Source: Chara braunii (taxonomy: Eukaryota > Streptophyta > Charophyceae > Charales > Characeae). Taken from it: a stretch of 23,102 bases of DNA. Location: the NCBI GenBank assembly GCA_003427395.1, contig BFEA01000394.1, forward strand, positions 509,118 through 532,219, in the 5' to 3' direction. The notes below the pieces were generated by a model, which saw only the letters and a program-made list of their open reading frames with translations, was not told the DNA's origin and made no database searches. Both the position numbers and the translations under genes were made by a program. Below are positions 9,821 through 20,835 of this stretch, piece after piece (the first letter of the stretch is position 1; the number at the start of each line of letters is the position of its first letter).

Positions 9821-9930
9821 CCGGCAACCGGCCGGTTGGGCCTGGCCGGTTGGACCCCCGGTGGTCCAACTGGAATTCCGGTTGGACCCAGAAGTGGGTC
9901 AATTTTTTTTTATTTTTTTTTGAAAACATT
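9821..9930. repeat. GC-rich CCGGTTGG module with T tract (left partner)
   Basis: Several CCGGTTGG and GGTTGGACC words are nested with their complements, including a quasi-palindrome around an EcoRI-like GAATTC at 9866-9885 and a GACCC/GGGTC pair. The module runs into T9-A-T9 (9903-9922) and then GAAAAC. A related module lies inverted at 10486-10600. Confidence 0.7.
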
Positions 9931-10008
9931 GTTGGACTGCGCTCGCCGAGATCTCCCTGAATCCGCAAAGAAAACTTTGAACAGAGAAGTTTCGTTTGTT
10001 TTTTTTTT

Positions 10009-10059
10009 GGGGGGGGATGGGGGGGGGTGTATTTTAGGGGTTGAGGGTCGGGGGTTGGG
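10009..10059 (+). other. G-rich tract, G-quadruplex candidate
   Basis: Runs of G8, G9, G4, G3, G5 and G3 occur within about 50 bases with short spacers, directly after a T10 run. This exceeds the usual four-run G-quadruplex pattern. No function is implied by the sequence alone. Confidence 0.7.
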
Positions 10060-10485
10060 CCGTTTATGGTGAGGGTGTTGGTTGAGAAGTTTCATCAACG
10101 ACAGGCTTCAGCAGACATTGACAACAACGTACCTGGCTTTCTGCAAACGTTAACCTTCCGCCCAAGAACTTTGAAAAGGGACCTGGAGGTGTTAGTGGCA
10201 GGATAGGGACGATACTTCCTACCCAAAGCCTTTGAAACAGGGGGTGGGGGTGATAGTGTTAGAGGGGGCTTGCCACTGCTGTCTGGTCCAAGTTGCCCTC
10301 GATACTGGTAATTTGACGGTCCTGAGCTGGTCACACTGAGGTAGGATAGTAGGGATACTAGAGGGTGCGCTGGGAGCATTAACATGGGGAAGGGTAGGGA
10401 AGGTGGCCTATCCTGTCAGCACAACCACCGGCTGCCGCTGCCAGCGATCACTGGGGGTCTAGTCCTTGGCCTCTACAACACCCTC

Positions 10486-10600
10486 GGCTTTCAAAAAAAA
10501 AAAAAAAAAGGATGCGCTACGGCCAACCGGGGGGGAACCAGCCCGGTGGACTGGCCAGTAGGACCGGTCCAGGAGGGTTCCCTGGTCCTATCGGGTTTGC
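10486..10600. repeat. A tract with GC-rich CCAACCGG module (right partner, inverted)
   Basis: GCTTTC followed by A17 (10493-10509), about 13 bases, then GGCCAACCGGG and clustered GGACCGGTCC-type words. Read on the minus strand the order is CCGGTTGG, spacer, T tract, GAAAGC, matching the left module at 9821-9930. Confidence 0.6.
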
Positions 10601-10998
10601 AGCCTTGGATCTGTAACAATTTTGATTATGGAGAAATGAGGCTGACTGAACAGTGTTTAAACTTTAAAGGATTTCTATGCCAGTTTGGTTCAGAAGTCTG
10701 ACGTCTGTGTCCTTGGCTCAGCCCACCATTGACTTTCGTTTGGTTTGTGAGATCCATTCTCGAATTCCTTGTCCTCTCCATGCTTCCTGGCCTTTTCCTG
10801 TGAAATTAAGAGATGATGAAAAAAGTTCAGCAAACTTTTAGAAAACTAAGAAAACTTAGAAAAGTAAATTTCGTCCTAAATTCCTGAAATATAAGTGTGC
10901 CCGTTTTTAAAGGCAGAAAGAAGTTGAGAGAAGAACATAGTGTAGTTAAAAACAAGAAAAAGAAAGAAGGTGAGCACTGAGCACGTAACATTATTATG
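10601..10998. other. AT-rich stretch, no gene recognised
   Basis: Contains short AGAAAACTTAGAAAA-like direct repeats near 10840-10868. Part of it may be the body of the SINE-like element whose head lies at 10999-11076 on the minus strand. Confidence 0.4.
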
Positions 10999-11076
10999 TT
11001 GATCTGATTGATCAGGATTCGACCTCCTGACCTGTTTTCGAACAGTACATGTGTGTACCATTAAGCCACACAGCCC
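10999..11076 (-). mobile_element. tRNA-like SINE head or tRNA pseudogene
   Basis: On the minus strand the sequence begins GGGCTGTGTGGCTTAATGGT, with an A-box-like TGGCTTAATGGT (11057-11068). About 33 nt on there is a B-box-like GGTCGAATCC (11015-11024). The T arm folds perfectly (CAGGA, 7-nt loop, TCCTG) and a short anticodon-like hairpin (CTGT...ACAG) is present. The 3' acceptor strand needed to pair with GGGCTGT is absent, so it is not a working tRNA. The layout is that of a tRNA-derived SINE head. Confidence 0.6.
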
Positions 11077-11368
11077 GGGATGATATAAGTGTTCCTGTTG
11101 GGCAACTTTTTTTTTTTTCAGCCGTCCCAGTCCAGATATCTTTCTGATGTTTATAATGTCTACTCTACCCAAGTAAGGGAGAGCATTGGCCTGGCATGGA
11201 ATAGGATGTCGCAATTTTTCCCTCGGAGAACGGCCTGTGTGCTGTTCCCATCATTTGCTCGGTACTTTTCTGAACTTTGTCTCCATGAGGACCAAAAGCT
11301 GGTGAGGAGGAGGTTCTGCTGAGCTGCATGCCCGAGTTAATGTTGCTGGTTCGCTTGTGTGTTTCCAG

Positions 11369-12354
11369 CGCTCTCGACTGCTGGCTATTGCAAGGGAGCC
11401 TCCGCCGTCGTGGGAGAAGGGATATGTGCCAAGGGGTTCTCCCGAAGATGGACCTGGAGCGTCACCACCGATGTCTGGAAGATCGGGTTCTGATGACGTT
11501 GCAAGTCTTCGCGAATTTCAGGGAGAGTTTTTCCAACTCCTGCATGAGGTTTTAGACGGCAGGATTAATACTACTGGTGGAGAGGACAATGGACTGAGAC
11601 TTGTGGAGGGCGATGCAATCCATTTCTTGCAGTTGCTACAAGACGGACCGAGGGTTTTGCCTGATGGTGTAGGAGATGGAGCCAACCCTGAAGATGCCAA
11701 TAGAAGAGGGGCTGTGCATGAGGGGTTTACCAACATTCGAATAGGACAAATAAGGTTTACAGCCCCCGAAGGTGGAGTTGAAGTGCAGCAAAGGCAGGCA
11801 CCTGTGGAGTCTGCCAGGCAAGCGGCTGAGACTCGTCCAGAAGACGACAGTGGAGTATCAGTGGAAGCGATGAGTGAATCTGGGAGTGGTGATGTGGGTT
11901 TGGAGGAAAGTTTGTCCTGGGCAAGGGAAGGTGGTGGCGAGGAACACTGGTGCGAAAGGAGGGACATTTTAGAGCGGGATGCTAGTGATGATCTCCAAGG
12001 AGAACACGACATTCAGTCTGTCTTGGAGGAGTATGTGAGGGTGTCAGGATTGGTGGCACAGGAGAGGGAGAGAGAGCGGGAGCAGGAGAGGAGGGCAGAC
12101 TCAGCCGAATCAGAAGGGAGGGAAGGGTGGGGAGGAAGTGGAAGGTTGTTTGCTGGTAGATTCAGGCTTGGTGCCAGGACCTGGGGGAGGTTTGGTGCTG
12201 CGACTGTTAGCGAAGGAGGAAGCGAGGGAAGTGGCAATGGGTCTGATACGGGCAGTAGCCAGGTGCGGTCGATGGTGGGTCTGCATGTCTCAACTTGTGG
12301 ACACGGAATTCATTCAGAGTGCCTGGAACGCTACTTCTCCTCCCTTCTCGACAG
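11369..12354 (+). CDS. PRT6: PRT6-like N-recognin E3 ligase, exon with first half of RING
   Basis: Acceptor TGTGTTTCCAG precedes 11369; donor GACAG|GTAATG ends the exon at 12354. It holds 328 codons plus two bases (phase 2). It opens RSRLLAIAREPPPSW, like the segment before the RING in plant PRT6/UBR ligases. A long acidic, Ser/Gly/Glu-rich, low-complexity stretch follows, including an Arg/Glu run near 12060-12090. It ends with the RING segment VGLHVSTCGHGIHSECLERY (C-x-H pattern), close to the family's GLHxSSCGHAVHxxCLDRY. The enzyme would attach ubiquitin to proteins with destabilising N-termini in the Arg/N-degron pathway. The first RING Cys pair and the UBR box are not in this exon and must lie upstream. 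The family call comes from remembered motifs, not a search. Confidence 0.85.
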
Positions 12355-14610
12355 GTAATGTGCGGTCCATCCTCCTATCCTACATGCTGAATAGCAACCC
12401 AGAGTTTAAATAAGCTGAGGCTTTTTGCGCATACGCAGTGTAGAATACCACATAGATGAATGACGGGTGTGGCTATGCTGCATGGTGTGGTCTGTTCCAA
12501 TCTATCTAGACTACAGATTCTTCCAGATTGGCTATCCGCCTCGTCAACTCTAATACCCATGCATTCAGAAAGTTGGGACAGGTCAGGGCCTCAAAGCGGC
12601 AGCGAGTGAAAGAGGACTCGCGGACATGCATTTTCACCATAATGCCAGTATTTTTCAGTGTTCCTGTGGCAACGGGAAACCAAGTCTACCCTGGAAAACC
12701 TTGTGACCGTGCGTCCTGAGGATCTAATATCTATACATGTCGGGAACCGTGTTTTTTTCCTTAAGTTTGTTATAGTGAGAGGTCATGTTACACACATCAA
12801 AATGGACCTCTGCTCGGGCTCAATTAGGCTAAAGGGGGTATAAAGCACTAAAAGCAGGTAAGAAAAAACTTGCTGCTTATTAATGCGCCATGTACCCAGT
12901 CTCCAAGATGACATGGGCGGACCTCAACCGATGTGTACTCTAGTTAGGAGGGATGGACGGAGGAGAATAGTTGTATTATAGAATGAGGTAAGAGGGGGAG
13001 TTTTCATCTATAGAGGACGGTAAGGGGGTAAAAGGGGTCAAGAAAATGCTGGGGTTAGAATATAGTAATTGTGCAGACACGTACAGTGCAGGACCCAAGG
13101 TAGTGTGGACCTTTTTCGGCCTTTTTCGGCCACTTTCGGCCACTTACGGTGCTAATACCACAAAGGATTAAGCATAGGTAGATAGGAGCAAGGGTTAGGG
13201 ATAGGAAGGTAGGTTTAAAGCCAAGGAAAAGCCAAGAAATACCTGATGGTAGGATACCATGGACAGAAGGGTTCCGGGATACAGATGCCGTGGGGATAGG
13301 AGGCGGAGGAAATGCTGGGCTTAGGAAGAAGACATGGCGGGAAGGTGCGAGTAAGTAACAGGCGGCCTGGGTGGCTGCTAGACCCCCCCCCCCCCCCCCC
13401 GGTGCCTTCACCCCTTAGGGTTTGTCCTGCAATGTGCCTGGGTGCTGCTAGTAAGCTTCCCGACTTGCAGGACAATCCCTAAGGGCGGTGCTGGACAACC
13501 CCCCCTTGGATAGGCGGCTCGAGCCACAAGGGTAGGCTGCAAAACTTCGCTTGCCTGTGATATGCAACCGGACTGATGCCCCCCAGAATAGAAGGGGCTG
13601 GGAGTTTTTTGAAAGAAGAAGAAAAATAAACTTTTTCTTCTTTGTTTCCCTTCCTTTGTTATGACTGGTTTTGAGTTGATGCTGTGCTTCATCGATTAGC
13701 ATCCGTGATCTCGTCCGCACACAGTTGCAAGGTTGTTTTATGTTGTTGAGCTGTCGGGGGCCCTTAGGAGGCTTGATGGAGGAGAACTGTACATCACGTG
13801 AAGCTTTGGCATCTGAGTTTTTCTAAACCTGGCTTGTCTCCAACTTGCGAGAGTGCATGTTGCTTCGCCATGGTGGCTTCAGTGTTATGGTGTCGGCGTG
13901 CACCAGAGACGATCTCCTTTATGCGATCGACTGTACGCGCTACTAGCTGTTGTCCCTCAGCAAACAAGCAGGGTAGGAGGAGTGTTGTGTGGGTGTTGAG
14001 ACTCCCAGCAGGCCTAGTAGCCCCAATTGTTCATCCATGGGGACGGCGCCGGGAGCATAGTTTGGAGCCCATTTTGTCAAGGTCATTCATGTAGTGGTTG
14101 TGCTCCCACTTTGTTGAGGTCATTGGTGTTGTGGTCGTGCCACATCGAAATTTGAGAAGCTGGCTGCGCGACAGTGGGTCCATGCCTGTCGAACATTGAG
14201 GGAGCAACATAAAGGACTAGATATCAAGGGAGTAAGACACTGTAGTCGAATGTTAGCGTCTGAGAGAAAGGTGATCAGCCCGCTCTGTCGTGCCCTTGGG
14301 TGGGTAAGCTTGTGTTGTTGGCTCTATCCTTTCTATTAGGGCTTGGCGGGATGTAGAACTGGTTTGTGGTTGTGCTTGATCGGGTGTCTTCAATGCGTGT
14401 GAACTGGAAACATTCATGGTTGGAACTGACAGGGACTTTGGCTACTCTTCAGCTGTTGTTTGCCAAAATCATATCTCAAGGTGCTAGTATTGCTCACAAC
14501 AAGCTATGGTGATGTAAACATGACACTCATTGCAGCTTGCTGAAAGAATGGATATCTGTCTGTGTACATTCACATACGCGTTCTTGGTTGCTACGGTTCA
14601 TTGTTTGCAG
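12355..14610 (+). other. Intron of the PRT6-like gene (2256 bp)
   Basis: GT at 12355 and AG at 14609-14610, preceded by a T-rich ATTGTTTGCAG. No other exon is needed to complete the RING. Contents include a short tandem of CTTTTTCGGC/CACTTTCGGC words (about 13110-13145), a C18 run and an inverted repeat near 13409-13490. I see no independent gene. Confidence 0.8.
13383..13490. repeat. C18 run and imperfect inverted repeat
   Basis: C18 spans 13383-13400. Just after it, 13409-13432 (CACCCCTTAGGG...TCCTGCAA) pairs with 13465-13490 (TTGCAGGA...CCCTAAGGGCGGTG) with one substitution and a two-base bulge. The arms enclose a loop of about 32 nt and would form a stable stem in RNA. Confidence 0.85.
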
Positions 14611-14662
14611 ATATCGTACAAGAATGCCATACGAAGCCGCACATCTTGTCGACCCCGAAGCG
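14611..14662 (+). CDS. PRT6: PRT6-like E3 ligase, 52-nt mini-exon (RING linker)
   Basis: Acceptor GTTTGCAG|A and donor GAAGCG|GTATGT bound 52 nt: one base completing the Arg codon from the previous exon, then 17 codons reading YRTRMPYEAAHLVDPEA. This aligns with the plant PRT6 linker of the form YxRRxxFEGGHIVDPDQ that joins the two halves of the RING. It fits phase 2 on the left and phase 0 on the right, as the flanking exons require. The exon is too short for ORF-length criteria. Skipping it would join phase 2 to phase 0 and reach TAG after about ten codons of the third exon. A (TC)20(TG)34 tract starts 28 bp after the donor. Confidence 0.9.
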
Positions 14663-14686
14663 GTATGTCTGGTGGTCCTCCTAAGG

Positions 14687-16199
<1,513 letters not shown>

Positions 16200-16705
16200 A
16201 TGGAGGTAGAGGGTGAAGAACCTCAAACCAGGTTGTGTACATAGGTGGAGGAAAAGTCTATGAATGTAGAGGGTGAAGAACCTAAAAGTAGGCTGTGTAT
16301 GTAGGTGGAGGAACAGGGTAGAGCAGTGAACCAAAAAGAGACTTACCTTCGGCTATGGTGGACCATCTCCACTTCCTGAAACCAGGCTGTGTATGTAGGT
16401 GGAGCAATAGGGTAGAGCGTGCGGAAGAGGAAGGAGTGACCGAAAAGAGACTTGCCTTTGGCTATGGTGGACCATCTCCGCTTCCTGAAACCAGGCTGTC
16501 TATGTAGGTGGAGCAAAAAGAGTAGAGGGTGCGGAAGAGGAACGAGTGGAACCGACAAGAGACTTACTTTCGGCTATGGTGGACCATCTCCACTTCCTGA
16601 AACCAGGCTGTCTATGTAGGTGGAGCAGAAAAGTAGAGGGTATGGAAGAGGAACGAGGAATCGACAAGAGACTTACCTTCGGATACGGTGGACCATCTCC
16701 ACTCC
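16200..16705. repeat. Minisatellite, about 110-bp unit
   Basis: GGACCATCTCC marks recur at 16361, 16470, 16582 and 16691, giving periods of 109, 112 and 109. The unit also contains CTGAAACCAGGCTGT, TATGTAGGTGGAGCA and AAGAGACTTACC. Shorter, degenerate half-units (about 60 bp) precede it from 16200. Overlapping frames on both strands are by-products. Confidence 0.95.
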
Positions 16706-16898
16706 CTTGGCTGGCGCTGCATCTGGAAGGCCCCTGTTGGGGTACCGTTTGGACCTGGACGTACATCTGTGTGGATGGGCGAATGAGACGGGAGAAGCGC
16801 AGTGGCATTTGTGTTGTCCTCTGAACATCCCTGTTGGACGTGGATGAAACGCCATAGCTAGATATGCAAACTTGAGGAGAGAAGTTAGCGAGATGCTG

Positions 16899-16984
16899 AA
16901 AGGAGAGCTCTTGGAGACGAGTGAGAGTGAGGCGGAAAGGAGAGCTCTTGGAGACTAGTGAGAGTGAGGCGGAAAGGAGAGCTC
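16899..16984. repeat. 37-bp tandem repeat, 2.3 copies
   Basis: AAAGGAGAGCTC starts recur at 16899, 16936 and 16973. Copies one and two differ by a single base, GACGAG against GACTAG. Confidence 0.95.
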
Positions 16985-17013
16985 CTCGGGTGCTGACAGT
17001 AACGGGGATTATT

Positions 17014-17066
17014 CAGTCATTCATTCTTGTTCATTCATTCATTCATTCATTCATTCATTCATTTAT
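17014..17066. repeat. (ATTC)n microsatellite
   Basis: TCATTCATTC repeats with one interruption (CTTGTT) lie just before the mitochondrial insertion. Confidence 0.95.
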
Positions 17067-17129
17067 TATTGTCATTTCTTTGTTTATAAGCGGAGGAGAA
17101 GATGATGTGAGGTAGATGATGCTTGGCGA

Positions 17130-17430
17130 GAGGAGTTGTTGGTATTGGTTCAATCTTTGTGTATTTCTTCCTCGTCTTCTTGCCTGCCCCATCAAATCCT
17201 ATGTCAACTCCAGCTCGCATAGAGCCAGAATGGTATTTTGTACCTATTTATGCCATTCTTTGTAGTATATTGAATAAATTAGGAGGTGTTGATGCAATGG
17301 GTCTCGTCTTTGTTTCACTATTTGCTTTACCTTTTATTAACACTTCATATGTATGATGTTCAACTTTTAGACCCATTCGTCAAAAACGTTTTTGGTTGCT
17401 TGTGGGCTTGTGGCAAATTGTTCGTCCTTT
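17130..17430 (+). pseudogene. cob: NUMT: mitochondrial cytochrome b (cob) fragment
   Basis: The + frame reads [20 protein letters not shown], then [20 protein letters not shown] and [10 protein letters not shown]. After a TGA at 17354-17356 in the same frame it reads CSTFRPIRQKRFWLLV. This is the conserved C-terminal part of cytochrome b, in wording closest to land-plant and charophyte mitochondria as I remember them. The family normally has Arg at the TGA position, so CGA to TGA fits. An 8-bp tandem duplication GCTTGTGG (17398-17405 and 17406-17413) then breaks the frame before a VANC remnant. Upstream, [19 protein letters not shown] suggests a small internal deletion. It lies in a nuclear intron and cannot be functional. 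Confidence 0.85.
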
Positions 17431-17616
17431 GTTGGTCTATTTCCACTTCTTCCTGAGTTGCACAATCTTGCATGGTCTCAAAGTTGCAATGAACCAAGTT
17501 CTCACCAATGCTCAACCTCCGCCACACACGAGAGTCCACACATGTGAAACCAAGCCAAGATACAATCAACATATGAAAAGCTGCAACAAATTATTATTAT
17601 ACAAGGAAATCGTTGA

Positions 17617-17634
17617 TGTTGCCAGCGGGTCTGC

Positions 17635-17717
<83 letters not shown>

Positions 17718-18278
17718 CTAACCCTAGATCGTCACCCTGGATACACACACTCAGATAAGCACCCAGCTGGGCGGCTATGGGCACCGGAACTCTCACTTCA
17801 CTACCCTAACTATGGAGTATCCCTCAATCGCCTTCTTCCTCCTCCAGGCGCGATGTGCCCAAGTTGCCTCAACGCACAAGCAGCAGCAGCGCTTCCACAT
17901 TTTGCAATTGAACTAGTGTTTAGCCGCTGCACCGCAGCAGCTAAATATAGTGTTGGACTTGGCTTGGCCTGCTTTGAGACCGGTACCGGTCGGCTGCGGC
18001 CTGTCTGCTTCAATCATTTTGTCAGTCCGGTTGCTTACGGACTTTCCTGGGACATGCTGCAAAATAGGACTTGGAACTAGACTGGAATGTTTTCGACTTT
18101 TCTTGTCGTGTACCGGGCTGACTTCTAACGACCTGTGACGCTTCGGTACCAACACCTACAGGCCTACGACACTTCAACCTACAGACGCTAGAACCTATCC
18201 TAACGGGACAGCCTGGGATTAGGACCATCTGGGACTGGGACAATTTGCGACCCTAGGACTGGAACTCAGGATCATAAC
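17617..18278 (-). mobile_element. LTR-like segment (solo LTR candidate)
   Basis: On the minus strand it starts TGTTATGATCCTGAGTTCC at 18278 and could end ...CGCTGGCAACA at 17617, both LTR-like ends. Inside, still on minus, are a TATA-like CACTATATTTAG (17941-17952), an adjacent hairpin (about 17922-17942), GCGCTGCTGCTG, and a long (GA)n tract. This is the order seen in the other LTRs of the window. The flanks (GTTGA and GTAAA) are not an exact target duplication, so the left border is uncertain. Confidence 0.5.
17639..17714. repeat. (CT)38 microsatellite
   Basis: Uninterrupted CT repeats, followed by CCCCTAACCCTAG, which contains two telomere-like CCCTAA words. Confidence 0.98.
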
Positions 18279-19017
18279 AGTAAAAACTCTGGATTACATG
18301 TTTGGATTGCTTGAAGGGCAGGAATTACTCTTACGAGTCATGAGCAGATAGCTATTACCATCGAATGACTGACAGGAATTGAATGAGAACTACAATGTCT
18401 TCTGGTGGATGGGAGGTTGCTCCGCCTGCCATTTGATTCTGTCCGATAGGGCAGAGGGTCTCAGACACTTGTGGAGTGCATCGGCTTGTCTACATGTCTT
18501 GCATGCCTCATATCATATATCTCGTCATCTTGTAGCATATCAGAAAGTGAAATGCACTGAGAGCCTAGGATCTAGCAATGAGGAAAGTGGCAACAACCAG
18601 CAGCATAGATGCAACTTTCACAAGGTGCCAATGTGCACAATGCAACGAGTGAACCAACGAGAAATCAACAACAACAACACATTCGTATCATCATCATCAT
18701 CATGGGCTGGGGAGCAGCGCAGCGGAATATTTAGTAATCAAAGACACATGGACAAACAAACATGGACGAGATAAACTTCGGAAGGGCAAGACATCAGAAA
18801 GACTGCCCTTCCGCTCACACACATGGGGAGAGATCCATAGACATGCGAGATAGAGAGGGGAGAGACATAGGTAACCAAGTCCAACCCAAGTCTGATCTCC
18901 GAATGTCGTACACAGCCCAATCCCAATGTAGAGTGTAAGTCCGATCTGAATGTCGTGTCCAATAACGCAGAAGGCCGTGTCCAAACAATGTCTGCAGTTA
19001 CCTCTATCTCTACTCTG
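18279..19017. other. Intronic sequence with a dispersed repeat copy
   Basis: Holds the first copy of a 99-bp dispersed repeat (18432-18530) and an (ATC)n tract near 18686-18702. A GCAGCGGAAT word near 18717 resembles a similar word at 23074 by the right edge. No gene recognised. Confidence 0.55.
18432..18530 (+). repeat. 99-bp dispersed repeat, copy 1
   Basis: Begins TTTGATTCTGTCCGATAGGG and ends TCTCGTCATCT. It matches 20051-20149 over the same length at roughly 80 per cent by eye, in the same orientation. Confidence 0.85.
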
Positions 19018-19129
19018 ATAAAGAAGAAGAAGAAGAAGAAGAAGAAGAAGAAGAAGAACTTCGGAGGAGGAGGAGGAGAAGAGGAGAGGAGAAGAAGAAG
19101 AAGAAGAAGAAGAAGAAGAAGAAGAAGCT
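19018..19129. repeat. (AAG)n tracts with a purine-rich bridge
   Basis: Two runs of AAG/GAA repeats (about 19018-19059 and 19091-19128) are joined by GGAGGAGGAGGAG-type sequence. The whole 110 bp is nearly pure purine on the + strand. Confidence 0.97.
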
Positions 19130-19964
19130 AGGCGCTTTCTGCACTTACCTGGCGATGGCTGAACTTGCAGGTACCGCGGAGCCAGCTATGGCGCTGGTAC
19201 AGGTAAGTCCTCTTCTCTCTCTCTCTCTCTAACTCCACTACACTCCTCGGCGCTGGACTCCTCCAGCGCTGTGCCTCATTGCCGATGAGCAGCACAGCTG
19301 CAGTCCCGAAATAGCGCAGCAGGGAGTCTCCAAAATAGCGCAGCAGCGAAGTTCCTGAACCAGCATAACGCTGGATTTCTCCTGGTACCTTCCGTCTCAA
19401 ACTGGGCAACGGCCCAGCTTATGTAGCGCTGGGCCAGGACTGAAAACCCACGGCCTGCGTTCTGGGCCGTGCAGATCGAAATCCGATCCACGGTCCAGAT
19501 CGCAGGCTTTGAAACTGGTTCAGTCCTTGGCCTAAAACGGCCTGCCTGGGTCCCTACCGGACGTCCAGGCCCTGTCCANGATTCAGTTTCCTGGTACCTG
19601 GCTTCGAACCGGTCCTGTGCGGACGTACCCGGCCTCAACGTCGGCCTGGGTCCGAACAGGTAGCAATCTGTTCGAAAACAAAAGAAAAGGTACGTTTTTA
19701 GGAGCTCAGCCTCTGGGCCTGAATCTGGCCCTGGTCCTAAAAACGTGTACCTGGCCACAAAACGGACAACAGTACAACCGTTAGAAAAACAGCAGCAAAT
19801 AAATAAAATAAAGACTATAAAAATAATCTAAAGCTGGCGTTTTTCTGATGCAGACTCAAGTAAAAATGCCATAGGGCCTTCATTTTGCGGTGACGCGACC
19901 TGGGGCCCCTATTCCAACCTCGGGTCCCGTGAGGGGCCCGTGTGTAGGCTTTCAGCATGTAACA
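19130..19964 (-). mobile_element. LTR-like segment (borders uncertain)
   Basis: On the minus strand it could start TGTTACATGCTGAAAGCC at 19964. It has a TATA-like TACATAAG in the loop of an 8-bp hairpin GGCCCAGC/GCTGGGCC (19411-19434), GCTGCTGCGCTA words, a (GA)n tract (about 19210-19230), and then ACCTGTACCAGCGCCATAGC near 19200 and a splice-donor-like GCCAG|GTAAGTGC near 19150. The purine tract at 19018-19129 may also belong to it. I found no matching left end or target duplication. An N at 19579 suggests ambiguous repeat consensus. Confidence 0.45.
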
Positions 19965-19969
19965 TCTCT

Positions 19970-20338
19970 ACATCGGGTCCTTTCCGACAGGGCCAATCTT
20001 GGAGTCCTGGCTGTAGTCAGTTGCAGCTCTGTGCCCTGCATGCTGTGCTGTTTGATTCTAGCCGATAGGGTAGGGGGTCTCAGATGCTTGCATAGTGCAT
20101 CTGGTTGCCTAAATCTCTTGAATGCCTCATATTATGTATCTCGTCATCTGTACATCGGGTTCTTTCCAACAGGGGCAATCTAGGCGTCTGGCTGTAGTGA
20201 GTTGCAGCTCTGTCCTGTGAGAGAACTGTGGTAGCAAAGGTGTTGTATCCTCTTTCCGACGGGGCCAATCTTGGAGTCTGACTGTAATGAGTTGCATCTC
20301 TGTCCTATGAAAGCTGTGGTAGCAAAGGTATTGTATTG
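19970..20338. repeat. Repeat cluster: three roughly 70-90-bp units and a 99-bp unit
   Basis: ACATCGGGT...TTTCC...GGGCCAATC...GTTGCAGCTCTGT units begin at 19970 and 20152, with a third, starting at TCTTTCC, at 20251 (period 90 from the second). Between the first and second lies the second copy of the 99-bp dispersed repeat (20051-20149). Confidence 0.9.
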
Positions 20339-20455
20339 TTGTTGACATCTGCACATTGATTTGAAATTAGAACTCCGAGTAGTTGATGAACCATTCCATG
20401 ATGGAGAGTCCCTCCTGTTCACTAGCTCGTGAATGCTCGCCTGTGTAAAGATGGT

Positions 20456-20835
20456 CGGCAACTGTGAACAAACCTGTCTAAAGCTTTCTTGGTAACGAAT
20501 CATGGCGGCATATATATTCTTCTAGTTCTGGTTCTCTCCATCGAGTCTGCGCAGAATCTGTTCGGTTCCAGGTTTGCTGCAAGCCAGAGGTTAGGTGAAT
20601 CACCCATTCACTCATGGTCGCCTCTGTTATGGCTGGGAGATGTGTGTTGGCAGCTGTGAACAAACCTGTCTAATGCTTTCTTGGTAAAGAATCATGGCGG
20701 CTTATGTTTTCCTCTACTTCTGGTTCTCTCCATCGAGTCTGTGTAGAATCTGTTCAGTCCAGGTTCATTGCGAGCCAGAGGTTATGTGAATCGCCCACAC
20801 ACTTGTGGTCGTCTCTGCTATTGCTGAACGATCTC
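20456..20835. repeat. 192-bp tandem duplication before the third exon
   Basis: CTGTGAACAAACCTGTCTAA recurs at 20462 and 20654, giving a 192-bp period. Both copies continue with AATCATGGCGGC, CTGGTTCTCTCCATCGAGTC and AGCCAGAGGTTA, with scattered substitutions. The second copy ends about 100 bp before the exon at 20939. Confidence 0.93.

Noticed and set aside
11122-11170. Exon-like block after a T12-CAG acceptor with a GTAAGG donor
   Set aside because: The translated residues match nothing in the PRT6 region before the RING, and the block adjoins a tRNA-like SINE head.
17566-17796. Open frames across CT/GA, GT/CA and AAG tracts (also near 14527-14839, 7298-7714 and 22730-23020)
   Set aside because: They are microsatellites read as Ser-Leu, Glu-Arg, His-Thr or Val-Cys repeats, open on several frames and both strands.
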